A stretch of 64,000 nucleotides of DNA from Bhargavaea changchunensis (lineage in GTDB: Bacteria > Bacillota > Bacilli > Bacillales_A > Planococcaceae), in the NCBI RefSeq assembly GCF_042665595.1, contig NZ_JBHTCT010000031.1, positions 1 through 64,000 on the forward strand. The letters run 5' to 3'. The position numbers were made by a program, and so were the translations under genes. Each line of letters begins with the position of its first letter. Position 1 is the stretch's first letter. A model generated the notes under the pieces. That model saw only the letters and a list, made by a program, of their open reading frames with translations. It was not told the DNA's origin and ran no database searches. Shown here in pieces: positions 8,355 to 16,938 of this stretch.

Positions 8355-9185
8355 TCAATACCAGAAATGAAACATGGATAACCTGCTGACGAGCAGGAAG
8401 TTCACGATTACCGCAAGAAATGCCAGGATATGGCCCCACGCGATATCAGGCCCGTTCAGCTTGCCGCGGTTCTGCAGGACGAGCAGAACACAATAGATGA
8501 CGAGCAGCAGGAATGACCCGATGATCTTAGGGTCCCATAAAGGAAACGGCCCCGCTGCGATCACAGCCCATTGCAGCCCGAGAATCAGGCTGACCAATAG
8601 GACAGGCACCCCGATGACAACCGAAATCGTCATCGCCCGAATCGCCTGATCAAGGGAAGGAAGCCTGCCCCATTGCCCGTCCCATTTTTTCTTTTTCAGA
8701 GAACGGTACAGCAACAGATATAGAATCGCAAAAACGAAAGACAGTGAAAAAGCCGTATATGAGATCATCGCGGCCGTAATGTGAATAAACAGCAGCTCCG
8801 AGATCAGTGTCTCTCCGACCGCGCTGCCGGGAGTTCCCGCTTCACCGAAGGCCGTGATGACGACAGCCGCAAAGCCGATCACATTCAGGAAGAACACTGC
8901 GAAATCCGCCTTCCTGAAAAAGTGGACGACGAGCGACATCGTAATGAGCAGCCATGCATAAAAATTGATGCCTTCCGAAAGGCTGAGCACCGGAAATCGC
9001 TGCTCCTCTATGATATTTCCAACAAGGAACGCAGTTTGCATGATCCAGACGGCGGAGAGCGTGTAGAAGGCCGCCTTCCTCGCCTTTGGCTGGCTGTTCA
9101 GGAAGTCAATAAAATAAAACACAAGGCTGGCCGCATAGAGGACGACCATGACCTCATGCAATCTTATCAGTCCGATTTCGGTCAT
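8355..9185 (-). CDS. hemX: HemX, CcsA-family membrane protein
   Basis: A 276-residue integral membrane protein with about eight hydrophobic segments, of the cytochrome c assembly (CcsA/HemX) family. In B. subtilis HemX lowers the steady-state level of HemA and is not a haem biosynthetic enzyme. Here it sits between hemA and hemC as expected, but a strong terminator-like hairpin in the 85-base gap before it may uncouple its expression from hemA. Confidence 0.9.
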   Translation of the reverse strand: MTEIGLIRLHEVMVVLYAASLVFYFIDFLNSQPKARKAAFYTLSAVWIMQTAFLVGNIIEEQRFPVLSLSEGINFYAWLLITMSLVVHFFRKADFAVFFLNVIGFAAVVITAFGEAGTPGSAVGETLISELLFIHITAAMISYTAFSLSFVFAILYLLLYRSLKKKKWDGQWGRLPSLDQAIRAMTISVVIGVPVLLVSLILGLQWAVIAAGPFPLWDPKIIGSFLLLVIYCVLLVLQNRGKLNGPDIAWGHILAFLAVIVNFLLVSRLSMFHFWY

Positions 9186-9207
9186 TGAAACCCTCTGCTT
9201 TCTTATT

Positions 9208-9260
9208 AAAAAAGAGCGTTTCCGCGTCTATAGTGTATCACATAGATGCGGAAACGCCCT
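9208..9260 (-). terminator. Terminator-like hairpin between hemA and hemX
   Basis: A long stem (9214-9231 with about 9243-9260, wobble pairs and one mismatch at most) is followed on the minus strand by six T (9213-9208). It looks like a full intrinsic terminator placed inside what is a single operon in B. subtilis. Confidence 0.8.
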
Positions 9261-9270
9261 TTAAAAACAA

Positions 9271-10632
9271 TCAGTGAGCCGGTGACGGTTTCATGGCGGC
9301 AAGGCTGGCTTCCTTAGCCCGCTTTTCCTTCGAACGGGCTGCCGTTTCTGCGCGCTCCTCTTCCACGGCTTCTTCGATTCCGAAGATTCGCTGGAACAGT
9401 TCAAGCTGCCGTGCGGCATCTTGTGAACCCGCAATTTCCTTTGCCTGCAGGATCGGTTCCTTCAGCATCTGGTTGATGATCGATTTTGTGTGCTTGCTGA
9501 GGACTTTCTTTTCCCGCTCGGTCAGCTCCGGCATTTTGTTGAGGATGCTTTCCATCGTTTCTTCCTGGATTGAGAGCGCCTTCTTGCGCAAAGCCGAGAT
9601 GACAGGGACGACGCCAAGCGTGGTCATCCAGTCGTCGAACGAGACAATTTCCGCTTCGATCATGTCCATGATCTTGTCTGCGGCCCTGCGGCGTTCGGCG
9701 AGATTGGCTTCGACGATTCCATGAAGGTCATCAATGTCGTAAAGGAAGACGTTCGGCAGGTCGCCGATTTTCGGATCGAGATCCCGCGGAACCGCGATAT
9801 CAACCATGAAGAGCGGCTTGCCCTTGCGGAACTTCTCGACGTATTCCATCATGCCGTGGTCGATGACGAAATCTTTTGCACCGGTGGAACTGATCACGAT
9901 GTCCGCTTCAAGCAGAGCGCACTGAAGTTCGTTCATCGGCTTGGCCGTTCCGTTGAACTTTGCGGCCATCGCTTCCGCCTTGCTGAACGTCCGGTTAAGG
10001 ACGGTCACTTTGCCGACTCCGCCCCCGTGGAGGTTCTGAATGGCGAGCTCGCCCATTTTCCCCGCGCCTACAATGACGACATGCTTGCGGTTCAGCGAAC
10101 CGAAGATTTTCTTGCCGAGTTCGACAGCGGCATAAGAGACGGAAACGGCGTTTTCGCCGATTTCCGTTTCGGAGTGGCCGCGCTTTGCATTGGTGATCGC
10201 CCGCTTGAACAGCTCGTTGAAGACCGTGCCGGTCGTGCCGAATTCCTGGCCGATCAGGAAGCTGGAGCGTACTTGGCCCAGTATCTGGGTTTCCCCGAGC
10301 ACCATCGAGTCAAGGCCCGCTGCGACCCTGAACAGGTGGCGCATCGCTTCATCCTGCTCTTCGATGACCAGGTACCGTTCGATGTCTTCGATCTCCATCC
10401 CGAACCATTTTGCAAGGAACCGTTTGACGTAATAACGGACGGTATGGAGCTGATCCCCGACGGCATAGATCTCGGTGCGGTTGCATGTCGAGACGATGAC
10501 GTTCTCCAGGATGCTTTTTTCATTCTGCAGCGCCTGCATGGCAGCGGGAAGGTCGGACTCCGGGAAGCTGAGCCGTTCCCTGAGCTCGACAGGCGCCGTC
10601 CGGTGGTTTACACCGACGACAATTGTATACAT
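9271..10632 (-). CDS. hemA: Glutamyl-tRNA reductase
   Basis: NADPH-dependent enzyme that reduces glutamyl-tRNA to glutamate-1-semialdehyde, the committed step of haem synthesis. From ATG at 10632 it has 453 residues. The catalytic Cys50 is in STCNRTE; a Rossmann fold (VIVGAGKMGELA) follows near residue 190, and a helical dimerisation domain ends the protein. The C-terminus carries an alanine, lysine and glutamate-rich tail of about 30 residues. A PerR-like box overlaps the promoter, and a small palindrome covers the ribosome-binding site. Confidence 0.97.
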   Translation of the reverse strand: MYTIVVGVNHRTAPVELRERLSFPESDLPAAMQALQNEKSILENVIVSTCNRTEIYAVGDQLHTVRYYVKRFLAKWFGMEIEDIERYLVIEEQDEAMRHLFRVAAGLDSMVLGETQILGQVRSSFLIGQEFGTTGTVFNELFKRAITNAKRGHSETEIGENAVSVSYAAVELGKKIFGSLNRKHVVIVGAGKMGELAIQNLHGGGVGKVTVLNRTFSKAEAMAAKFNGTAKPMNELQCALLEADIVISSTGAKDFVIDHGMMEYVEKFRKGKPLFMVDIAVPRDLDPKIGDLPNVFLYDIDDLHGIVEANLAERRRAADKIMDMIEAEIVSFDDWMTTLGVVPVISALRKKALSIQEETMESILNKMPELTEREKKVLSKHTKSIINQMLKEPILQAKEIAGSQDAARQLELFQRIFGIEEAVEEERAETAARSKEKRAKEASLAAMKPSPAH

Positions 10633-10634
10633 AA

Positions 10635-10647
10635 AGGTGTCACACCT
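10635..10647 (-). promoter_or_regulatory. Palindrome over the hemA ribosome-binding site
   Basis: AGGTGTCACACCT is a perfect 13-base palindrome centred on 10641 that contains the minus-strand AGGTG presumed to pair with 16S rRNA. It could fold into a 5-bp hairpin with a three-base loop, or be a protein site, or be chance. Confidence 0.35.
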
Positions 10648-10734
10648 CTCACGTTCTTTCATTCACGGCTCCCATTATATCACGTTCCGACAGGATCTGA
10701 CCGGCGCAATTGTGAACAAGCCATGAAAGCCACT

Positions 10735-10763
10735 TTATAATAATTACAAAGTAAGTATAGCAA
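10735..10763 (-). promoter_or_regulatory. hemA promoter with PerR-like box
   Basis: Reading leftwards, TTGCTA (10763-10758), 17 bases and TTATAA (10740-10735) form a sigma-A promoter. Bases 10735-10749 match the PerR operator TTATAATNATTATAA at every fixed position but one. B. subtilis hemA is a known PerR target, so peroxide or iron-responsive control of haem synthesis is a likely reading. Confidence 0.7.
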
Positions 10764-11034
10764 AAGGCGGCCGTTGAATCAAAGGGCGTGCCTGATGTAA
10801 ATAAAGGATATGGTTGTCTATAAACATCCGGCAGAGAACTTAAACCTGCCGGCGCGCTGCACTCACATTCCCGATCCTTGCTTTTCAATGTATCAATGTA
10901 TGCCGGAAGGGATTCATGCATTCGATTGGCATGGCTTTACAGAAATAATCCAAATTTCCGCTGCGGGCTTTCGTCATTCAGCACCGTCTTTTCATCATTC
11001 CCGCAACCGGTCTCATCATTCACTTCCCTGCAAG
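10764..11034. other. Intergenic gap, no gene supported
   Basis: About 270 bases between the hemA promoter and the ysxC terminator. Short open frames exist on both strands but none has a properly spaced ribosome-binding site. A small inverted repeat (CCGGCAG...CTGCCGG) lies near 10828-10852. Confidence 0.5.
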
Positions 11035-11073
11035 AAAAAAGCAGCGCCATCCCCATCCGGGACCGGCGCCGCT
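11035..11073 (-). terminator. ysxC terminator
   Basis: A GC-rich stem (11041-11048 with 11066-11073) followed on the minus strand by six T closes the lonA-ysxC unit. Confidence 0.85.
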
Positions 11074-11083
11074 CTTTTCATAT

Positions 11084-11668
11084 TCATCTCATGCGTTCCT
11101 CAAGTACCGCCCAAGCTTCTTCCTTACCCTGTCCGGTTTCGGAGGAGAACAGGATCAGCGGATCGCCTTCTTCGAGGTCAAGGGCTTCTTTGATGATTTT
11201 CCGGTGCTTCTGCAGTTTGCTTCTCGGGATCTTGTCAGCCTTCGTGGCTACAATAATCGTCGGCAGATTGTAGTGCTTCAGGAAATCATACATGAGGATA
11301 TCGTCCTCTGTCGGCGGGTGGCGGAGATCGATCAGCTGGATGACGGATTTAAGCTGTTCACGGCCCGTCATATAACGCTCGATCATCTTGCCCCACACCT
11401 CCCGCTCGGACTTGGATACTTTCGCGTAGCCGTAGCCCGGAACGTCGACGAAATAGAAGGACTCCTCAATCTTGTAGAAGTTCAAGGTTTGCGTCTTGCC
11501 CGGCTTTGAAGATGTGCGGGCAAGACTTTTGCGGCCGATCATCTTGTTGATGAACGATGATTTACCGACATTCGACCTGCCGGCCAGCGCGAATTCCGGG
11601 TAGCCCTCGTCGGGATACTGTTCCGGTTTGACGGCGCTTATGGTGATTTCGGCATGGTTTACTTTCAT
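11084..11668 (-). CDS. ysxC: Ribosome biogenesis GTPase YsxC/EngB
   Basis: TRAFAC-class GTPase needed for assembly of the 50S ribosomal subunit. The 194-residue protein has G1 GRSNVGKS at residues 30-37, switch II DVPGYGYAKV near 75 and G4 TKAD near 145, in order. Its ATG overlaps the lonA stop by four bases, the same lonA-ysxC pairing seen in B. subtilis, and a terminator follows. Confidence 0.96.
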   Translation of the reverse strand: MKVNHAEITISAVKPEQYPDEGYPEFALAGRSNVGKSSFINKMIGRKSLARTSSKPGKTQTLNFYKIEESFYFVDVPGYGYAKVSKSEREVWGKMIERYMTGREQLKSVIQLIDLRHPPTEDDILMYDFLKHYNLPTIIVATKADKIPRSKLQKHRKIIKEALDLEEGDPLILFSSETGQGKEEAWAVLEERMR

Positions 11669-13989
11669 TTGCGTTCCTCCTCCAGTGCGATTTGCAGCAC
11701 TTCCGTCACGTTGTTGACAGGATGGAACGTCAGCTCTTCACGGACCGTATCTGGAATGTCTTCAATATCCCGTTCGTTGTCCGCTGGGATGATGATGGTC
11801 GTCAGTCCCGCGCGGTGCGCGCTTAATGTCTTTTCTTTCAGTCCGCCAATAGGCAGCACTCGGCCACGGAGCGTGATTTCGCCCGTCATGCCGACTTCCC
11901 GCCGTACGGGACGCTTTGTCAATGCCGACACGAGCGCAGTCGCAATCGTGATGCCGGCCGACGGCCCGTCTTTCGGAACGGCTCCTTCCGGTACGTGGAT
12001 GTGGATATCGGTATCTTCATGGAAAGCAGGATCGATGCTGAGTTCCTCAGCGTGTGACCGCACATACGATAGCGCCGTCTGGGCAGATTCCTTCATGACA
12101 TCGCCCAGCTTGCCTGTCAGGATCAGATGGCCCTTGCCCGCGGATAGGGAAACTTCGATCTGGAGCGTGTCCCCTCCGACGGTCGTGTATGCCAGTCCCG
12201 TTGCGGCTCCGACCTGATTTTCCAGTTCGGCCATACCGTAGCGGAACTTCGGCTTGCCGAGCATGTCCGTGACCACCTTTGGTGATACCTGGACACGCTT
12301 ATTCTTACCGGAGATGATCCGTTTTACCGCTTTGCGCGCGATGGCGGCAATCTGCCGTTCGAGCGATCGGACACCGGCTTCCCGCGTATAGTACTGGATC
12401 AAATAGAGGAAAGCCTCGTCCGAGATGCGGAGCTGCGCCTTCGTGAGGCCGTGGCGCTCCAGTTGTCTCGGATACAGATGATTTTTGGCGATCAGCTGTT
12501 TTTCCAGCTCGGTATAGCCCGGTATCGTAATGATTTCCATGCGGTCGCGAAGCGGTCCCGGAATCATGCTGAGATCGTTCGCCGTGGCGATGAACATCAC
12601 CTTGGACAGGTCGAAAGTTTCTTCAATATAGTGGTCACTGAAGTTGTGGTTCTGTTCAGGATCGAGTACTTCGAGCATCGCGGAAGACGGATCTCCCCGG
12701 AAATCGTTTGACATTTTGTCGATTTCGTCAAGCAGGAAGACCGGATTGATCGTGCCTGCTTTCCTCATACCCTGGATGATCCGTCCGGGCATTGCGCCGA
12801 TATAAGTCCGGCGGTGGCCGCGGATTTCGGATTCATCCCTCACGCCTCCAAGCGCAATCCGCACGAACTTCCGCCCGAGTGATTCGGCAATGGAACGGGC
12901 GAGCGACGTCTTGCCGACCCCCGGCGGCCCGGCAAGGCAAAGAATCGGCCCGCGGAGCGAACCGGTCATCTGCTGGACGGCCAGGTATTCGAGAATCCGC
13001 TCCTTGACCTGCTCCAGGCCATCGTGTTCACGGTTCAGAATCCTTTCGGCACGGTTCAGGTCGAGGCGGTCCTCTGTTTCCTCGGACCACGGAAGCGCAA
13101 GCAACCAGTCAATATAGCTCCGGATCACGCCGCTTTCCGCAGCAGCGGAAGGAAGGCGCTCATAGCGGTCGAGCTCGCGAAGCGCTGCGGTCAGGGCGTG
13201 CTTCGGCATGCCGGATTCCAGGATCCGCTCACGCAGTTCCGCCGCTTCCCCGCCTTTGCCGTCAGCATCGCCAAGTTCTGTCTGGATCGCCTTCATCTGC
13301 TCACGCAGGTAAAACTCTTTCTGTGTCTTTTCCATTGCTTCTTTGACGCGCTTATTGATCTTCTTCTCCAGGCTGAGTACTTCCTGCTCATTGAGAAGCC
13401 GGCTGATCAGAGATTCGATCCTTTCCTTCACGTTGAACAGTTCCAGCACTTCCTGCTTGCCGGCCACTTTCAACGGTAGATTTGCCGCCACCATATCGGC
13501 AAGTCGGCCGGGCTCGGATATATCCGCCACCGATTCATACGTTTCATCTGTGACTTTATTGGAGAGCTTGGAATATTTCTTGAACTGCTCGAGCAAAGAC
13601 CGCATCAGTGCCTCGTGCTCGATATCCGCTTCCATATCCGGTTCGATCACTTCAATGTCGGCTGTCGAAAAGGTTTCCCCGTCATCCAGGGCAATCAGTT
13701 TCGCACGGTCCAGTCCCTCGATCAGCACCCTCATCGTCCCGTTCGGGAGCTTGACCGTCTGCTTCACTTCAGCAAGCGTCCCGACTTCGTACAGTTCTTC
13801 AAGCGTCGGCTGTTCAACGGAAATATCACGCTGGGAAACGAGGAAGATCTTATTTTCTTCCACGATGGCCTGCTCGATCGCTGCCATCGACCGTTCACGG
13901 CCTACGTCGATATGGAGCACCATTTTTGGAAACACCAGCATCCCGCGCAAAGGCAGGTATGGGATGCGGTTCAGTTTAGTTGTCGGCAT
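11665..13989 (-). CDS. lonA: ATP-dependent protease La
   Basis: AAA+ serine protease that degrades damaged and regulatory proteins in the cytosol. At 774 residues it is full length: N-terminal substrate domain (1-200), coiled region, Walker A GPPGVGKT at 354-361, and a C-terminal protease domain with the Ser677-Lys720 dyad (DGPSAG and GGLKEK). GGAGGTG precedes the ATG. It lies directly behind clpX; the lonB gene that sits between them in B. subtilis is missing. Confidence 0.97.
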   Translation of the reverse strand: MPTTKLNRIPYLPLRGMLVFPKMVLHIDVGRERSMAAIEQAIVEENKIFLVSQRDISVEQPTLEELYEVGTLAEVKQTVKLPNGTMRVLIEGLDRAKLIALDDGETFSTADIEVIEPDMEADIEHEALMRSLLEQFKKYSKLSNKVTDETYESVADISEPGRLADMVAANLPLKVAGKQEVLELFNVKERIESLISRLLNEQEVLSLEKKINKRVKEAMEKTQKEFYLREQMKAIQTELGDADGKGGEAAELRERILESGMPKHALTAALRELDRYERLPSAAAESGVIRSYIDWLLALPWSEETEDRLDLNRAERILNREHDGLEQVKERILEYLAVQQMTGSLRGPILCLAGPPGVGKTSLARSIAESLGRKFVRIALGGVRDESEIRGHRRTYIGAMPGRIIQGMRKAGTINPVFLLDEIDKMSNDFRGDPSSAMLEVLDPEQNHNFSDHYIEETFDLSKVMFIATANDLSMIPGPLRDRMEIITIPGYTELEKQLIAKNHLYPRQLERHGLTKAQLRISDEAFLYLIQYYTREAGVRSLERQIAAIARKAVKRIISGKNKRVQVSPKVVTDMLGKPKFRYGMAELENQVGAATGLAYTTVGGDTLQIEVSLSAGKGHLILTGKLGDVMKESAQTALSYVRSHAEELSIDPAFHEDTDIHIHVPEGAVPKDGPSAGITIATALVSALTKRPVRREVGMTGEITLRGRVLPIGGLKEKTLSAHRAGLTTIIIPADNERDIEDIPDTVREELTFHPVNNVTEVLQIALEEERK

Positions 13990-14049
13990 TCGGAGTCACC
14001 TCCATGTATTCATGTCCGTTTCCGGACGGGTTAAAACGCATCAGGTGCG

Positions 14050-14103
14050 AAAAGAGCCGGCATCCGCCCGCGCCGTTCAGACGGCAGAAGGATGCCGGCT
14101 CTT
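14050..14103 (-). terminator. clpX terminator
   Basis: A 13-bp stem (14053-14065 with 14090-14102) with a 24-base loop and TTTT on the minus strand after it separates clpX from lonA. Confidence 0.75.
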
Positions 14104-14112
14104 CCTGTTGGA

Positions 14113-15384
14113 TCAAGCCGATGTCTTTTCGTTATCAGAATCGTTGTCGATCGGATCTCCATTCTCATCCAGGAGAAGCGGAGACGCCCCGCCGGTGACA
14201 GCTTCCTTCGTGATGATGCAGTCGAGCACATCCTCACGGGAAGGCAGGTCATACATGACATCGAGCATGATTTTCTCGATGATTGACCGCAGTCCCCTTG
14301 CGCCTGTCTTGCGCTCGATCGCCTCGGCGGCAATGGCACGGAGTGCTTCCTCTTCGAAGGTCAGGCGGACACCGTCCAGCTCGAGCATCTTCTGATATTG
14401 CTTGACGACCGCATTCTTCGGTCCTGTAAGAATCTGGACAAGCGTGTCTTCATCCAACTGCTCCAGGCTCGCAAGAACAGGCAGGCGCCCGATAAACTCG
14501 GGGATCAGGCCGAAACGGAGCAGATCTTCCGGAATCAGGCGGGAAAGAAGGGATACTTCTTCGTCCGCATTTTCCTTTTCGGATCCGAAACCGATGACCT
14601 TCTTGCCGATCCGGCGCTTGATGATATCTTCGATGCCATCGAACGCACCACCCACGATAAACAGGACATTCGTCGTATCGATCTGGATGAATTCCTGGTG
14701 CGGGTGCTTGCGGCCGCCCTGAGGAGGGACACTTGCAACCGTACCTTCAAGAATTTTCAGAAGCGCCTGCTGTACGCCTTCGCCCGATACGTCGCGTGTG
14801 ATCGACGGGTTCTCGGACTTCCGGGCAACCTTATCAATCTCGTCGATGTAGATGATGCCTTTTTCGGCTCGCTCGACATCGTAGTCCGCGGATTGGATCA
14901 GCTTCAGCAAGATGTTCTCGACGTCTTCGCCGACATAGCCGGCTTCTGTCAGGGATGTGGCATCCGCCATGGCGAACGGCACATCGAGAATGCGTGCCAG
15001 CGTCTGGGCAAGCAGGGTCTTACCGCTTCCCGTAGGCCCGATGAGCACGATATTGGATTTTGCCAATTCCACATCATCAATCTTGGAGTTGGAATTGACG
15101 CGTTTGTAGTGGTTGTAGACTGCGACGGACAGCGCCTTTTTCGCGCGGTCCTGCCCGATCACGTATTCGTCGAGGATCGTCTGGATATCGCGCGGTTTCG
15201 GTACATCCTTCAGCTCGAATCCTTCTTCGGTGCCGACTTCCTCTTCGACGATTTCAGAGCAGAGCTCGATGCACTCGTCACAGATATAGACACCCGGACC
15301 TGCAACCAGCTTGCGGACCTGTTCCTGTGGTTTGCCGCAGAAGGAGCAGTTCAGGTTTTCATTTTCATCGTTGAATTTAAACAC
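14113..15384 (-). CDS. clpX: ATP-dependent unfoldase ClpX
   Basis: AAA+ unfoldase that feeds substrates to ClpP. The 423-residue protein starts with a C4 zinc-binding domain (Cys13, Cys16, Cys35, Cys38), followed by Walker A GPTGSGKT at 116-123, Walker B IIYIDEIDK near 180, and the IGF loop (KKVIGFGSE) that docks to ClpP. It has its own promoter upstream and a terminator behind it, so it is probably monocistronic. Confidence 0.97.
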   Translation of the reverse strand: MFKFNDENENLNCSFCGKPQEQVRKLVAGPGVYICDECIELCSEIVEEEVGTEEGFELKDVPKPRDIQTILDEYVIGQDRAKKALSVAVYNHYKRVNSNSKIDDVELAKSNIVLIGPTGSGKTLLAQTLARILDVPFAMADATSLTEAGYVGEDVENILLKLIQSADYDVERAEKGIIYIDEIDKVARKSENPSITRDVSGEGVQQALLKILEGTVASVPPQGGRKHPHQEFIQIDTTNVLFIVGGAFDGIEDIIKRRIGKKVIGFGSEKENADEEVSLLSRLIPEDLLRFGLIPEFIGRLPVLASLEQLDEDTLVQILTGPKNAVVKQYQKMLELDGVRLTFEEEALRAIAAEAIERKTGARGLRSIIEKIMLDVMYDLPSREDVLDCIITKEAVTGGASPLLLDENGDPIDNDSDNEKTSA

Positions 15385-15410
15385 AGTCGTTCACCCCTAT
15401 TCAAGTGACA

Positions 15411-15439
15411 ATCTTACAAGATTGCCTAATCATTGGCAA
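15411..15439 (-). promoter_or_regulatory. Sigma-A promoter of clpX
   Basis: TTGCCA (15439-15434), a 17-base spacer and TAAGAT (15416-15411), with the -10 ending 26 bases before the clpX ATG. Confidence 0.65.
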
Positions 15440-15487
15440 ACATTTCGTCCCGGTCAAGCGTGGCACGAAAAATCCCTTCAATGTATG

Positions 15488-15516
15488 AAAGAAGGCGCTG
15501 GAGTCAACCGGCGCCT
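15488..15516 (-). terminator. tig terminator
   Basis: AGGCGC...GCGCCT stem followed by TCTTTC on the minus strand, 35 bases after the tig stop. The T-run is interrupted, so strength is uncertain. Confidence 0.6.
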
Positions 15517-15550
15517 GATTCTTTCAATTTTGCCCTGGGGGCTGAGGTTA

Positions 15551-16837
15551 TTATTCGCTGATTTTCGCGTTTTCGACGAGGAACTCGATCGTTTTCTTGA
15601 AGCGGATATCATTTTCGAGCATTTCCGTGCCGCCGAGGATCTGCTTGATCTGCTCAGTGTCCATGTTGAACTGGCCGGACATCGTCTGGAGCTCTTCCTG
15701 GATATCTTCTTCGCCGACCGTTACGCCTTCCGCTTCCGCGATGGCTTCGAGGACGAGGGATACGCGTACGCGTGTTTCCGCATCTTCCTTCATCTGTGCG
15801 CGGAGTGCCGCTTCGTCCTGGCCGGAGAACTGGTAGTAAAGGTCGAGTGTCATGCCCTGCTGCTGAAGGCGCTGGCCGAATTCCTGGACCATGCGGTCGA
15901 CTTCGCTCTCGACCATCACTTCAGGGATTTCGATTTCAGCGTTTTTCGCAGCCTGTTCGACCAGTTCGTCACGGAGTGCCGCTTCGGAAGCGTCTTTTTT
16001 CTCCTGGGCAGTCTGTTCTTTCAGTTTGCTGCGCAGCTCGTCGAGGCTTTCGACTTCGCTGTCGATTTCTTTTGCAAACTCATCGTCGAGTTCAGGAAGT
16101 TCACGTGCCTTTACTTCGTGGACCGTGACTTTGAACGTTGCCGGCTTGCCTGCAAGCTCTGCTGCATGATATTCCTCAGGGAAGGAAACTTCCACGTCTT
16201 TGGAATCGCCCGCTTTTACGCCGACCAGCTGCTCTTCGAAGCCTGGGATGAAGTTTCCGGATCCGAGCTCAAGCTCGTAGCCTTCCGCTTTTCCGCCTTC
16301 GAATGCTTCGCCGTCCGTGAAGCCTTCGAAATCGAGGACAACTGTATCGCCTTCGGCTGCCGCCTCATCTTCTTTGATGACGAATTCGGCATTGCCCTGG
16401 CGGCGGTCGTTCAGCTGCTCTTCGATTTCTTCGTCAGTGACAGCTGTGTCCTGGCGCTCGACTTCGAGGCCTTTGTATTCGCCAAGTTTGACTTCAGGCT
16501 TGACCGTTACGTTAGCCGTGAAGACGACAGGCTTGCCCTGTTCAATCTCTTCAACATTGATTTCCGGCTGTGCCACCGGAGAAATGTCTGCTTCGTCGAT
16601 TGCATTGGAGTATGCCTCAGGCAGGACTGCATCGATTGCATCCTGGTAGAGGGATTCAACGCCAAACATCTGCTCGAAGATTTTGCGCGGGACTTTTCCT
16701 TTGCGGAAGCCCGGTACGTTCACTTGCTTGACGACCTTTTTGAAAGCCTGGTCAAGCCCCTTGTTGAATGTCTCTGCAGGGACTTCAAACGTGAGGACTC
16801 CCTGGTTTCCTTCTTGCTTTTCCCAATTTACTGCCAT
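15551..16837 (-). CDS. tig: Trigger factor chaperone
   Basis: Ribosome-bound chaperone and peptidyl-prolyl isomerase. The 428 residues match the family length. The ribosome-docking signature FRKGKVP (residues 44-50) is intact, an FKBP-type isomerase domain follows at about 150-245, and the helical C-terminal arms complete it. The gene is preceded by an extended -10 promoter and lies between clpX and ysoA, as in B. subtilis. Confidence 0.97.
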   Translation of the reverse strand: MAVNWEKQEGNQGVLTFEVPAETFNKGLDQAFKKVVKQVNVPGFRKGKVPRKIFEQMFGVESLYQDAIDAVLPEAYSNAIDEADISPVAQPEINVEEIEQGKPVVFTANVTVKPEVKLGEYKGLEVERQDTAVTDEEIEEQLNDRRQGNAEFVIKEDEAAAEGDTVVLDFEGFTDGEAFEGGKAEGYELELGSGNFIPGFEEQLVGVKAGDSKDVEVSFPEEYHAAELAGKPATFKVTVHEVKARELPELDDEFAKEIDSEVESLDELRSKLKEQTAQEKKDASEAALRDELVEQAAKNAEIEIPEVMVESEVDRMVQEFGQRLQQQGMTLDLYYQFSGQDEAALRAQMKEDAETRVRVSLVLEAIAEAEGVTVGEEDIQEELQTMSGQFNMDTEQIKQILGGTEMLENDIRFKKTIEFLVENAKISE

Positions 16838-16905
16838 GTTTACATACCTCCAGACGATATAATTCGCTTATCAGCGCTTGCGTTCACTGGTTTGACAACT
16901 TTCTC

Positions 16906-16933
16906 AGTATAGCACAGATGTGTCCATATTCAA
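16906..16933 (-). promoter_or_regulatory. Promoter of tig
   Basis: TTGAAT (16933-16928), 16 bases and TATACT (16911-16906) preceded by TGC, an extended -10. Confidence 0.65.
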
Positions 16934-16938
16934 GAATT

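Noticed and set aside
10810..11193. Plus-strand open frame of 127 codons in the gap before ysxC
   Set aside because: No ribosome-binding site, and its second half runs through the ysxC terminator and antisense to ysxC.
15311..16912. Plus-strand open frame of 533 codons opposite tig
   Set aside because: Antisense shadow of the trigger factor gene; Phe, Asp and Leu-rich artefact.
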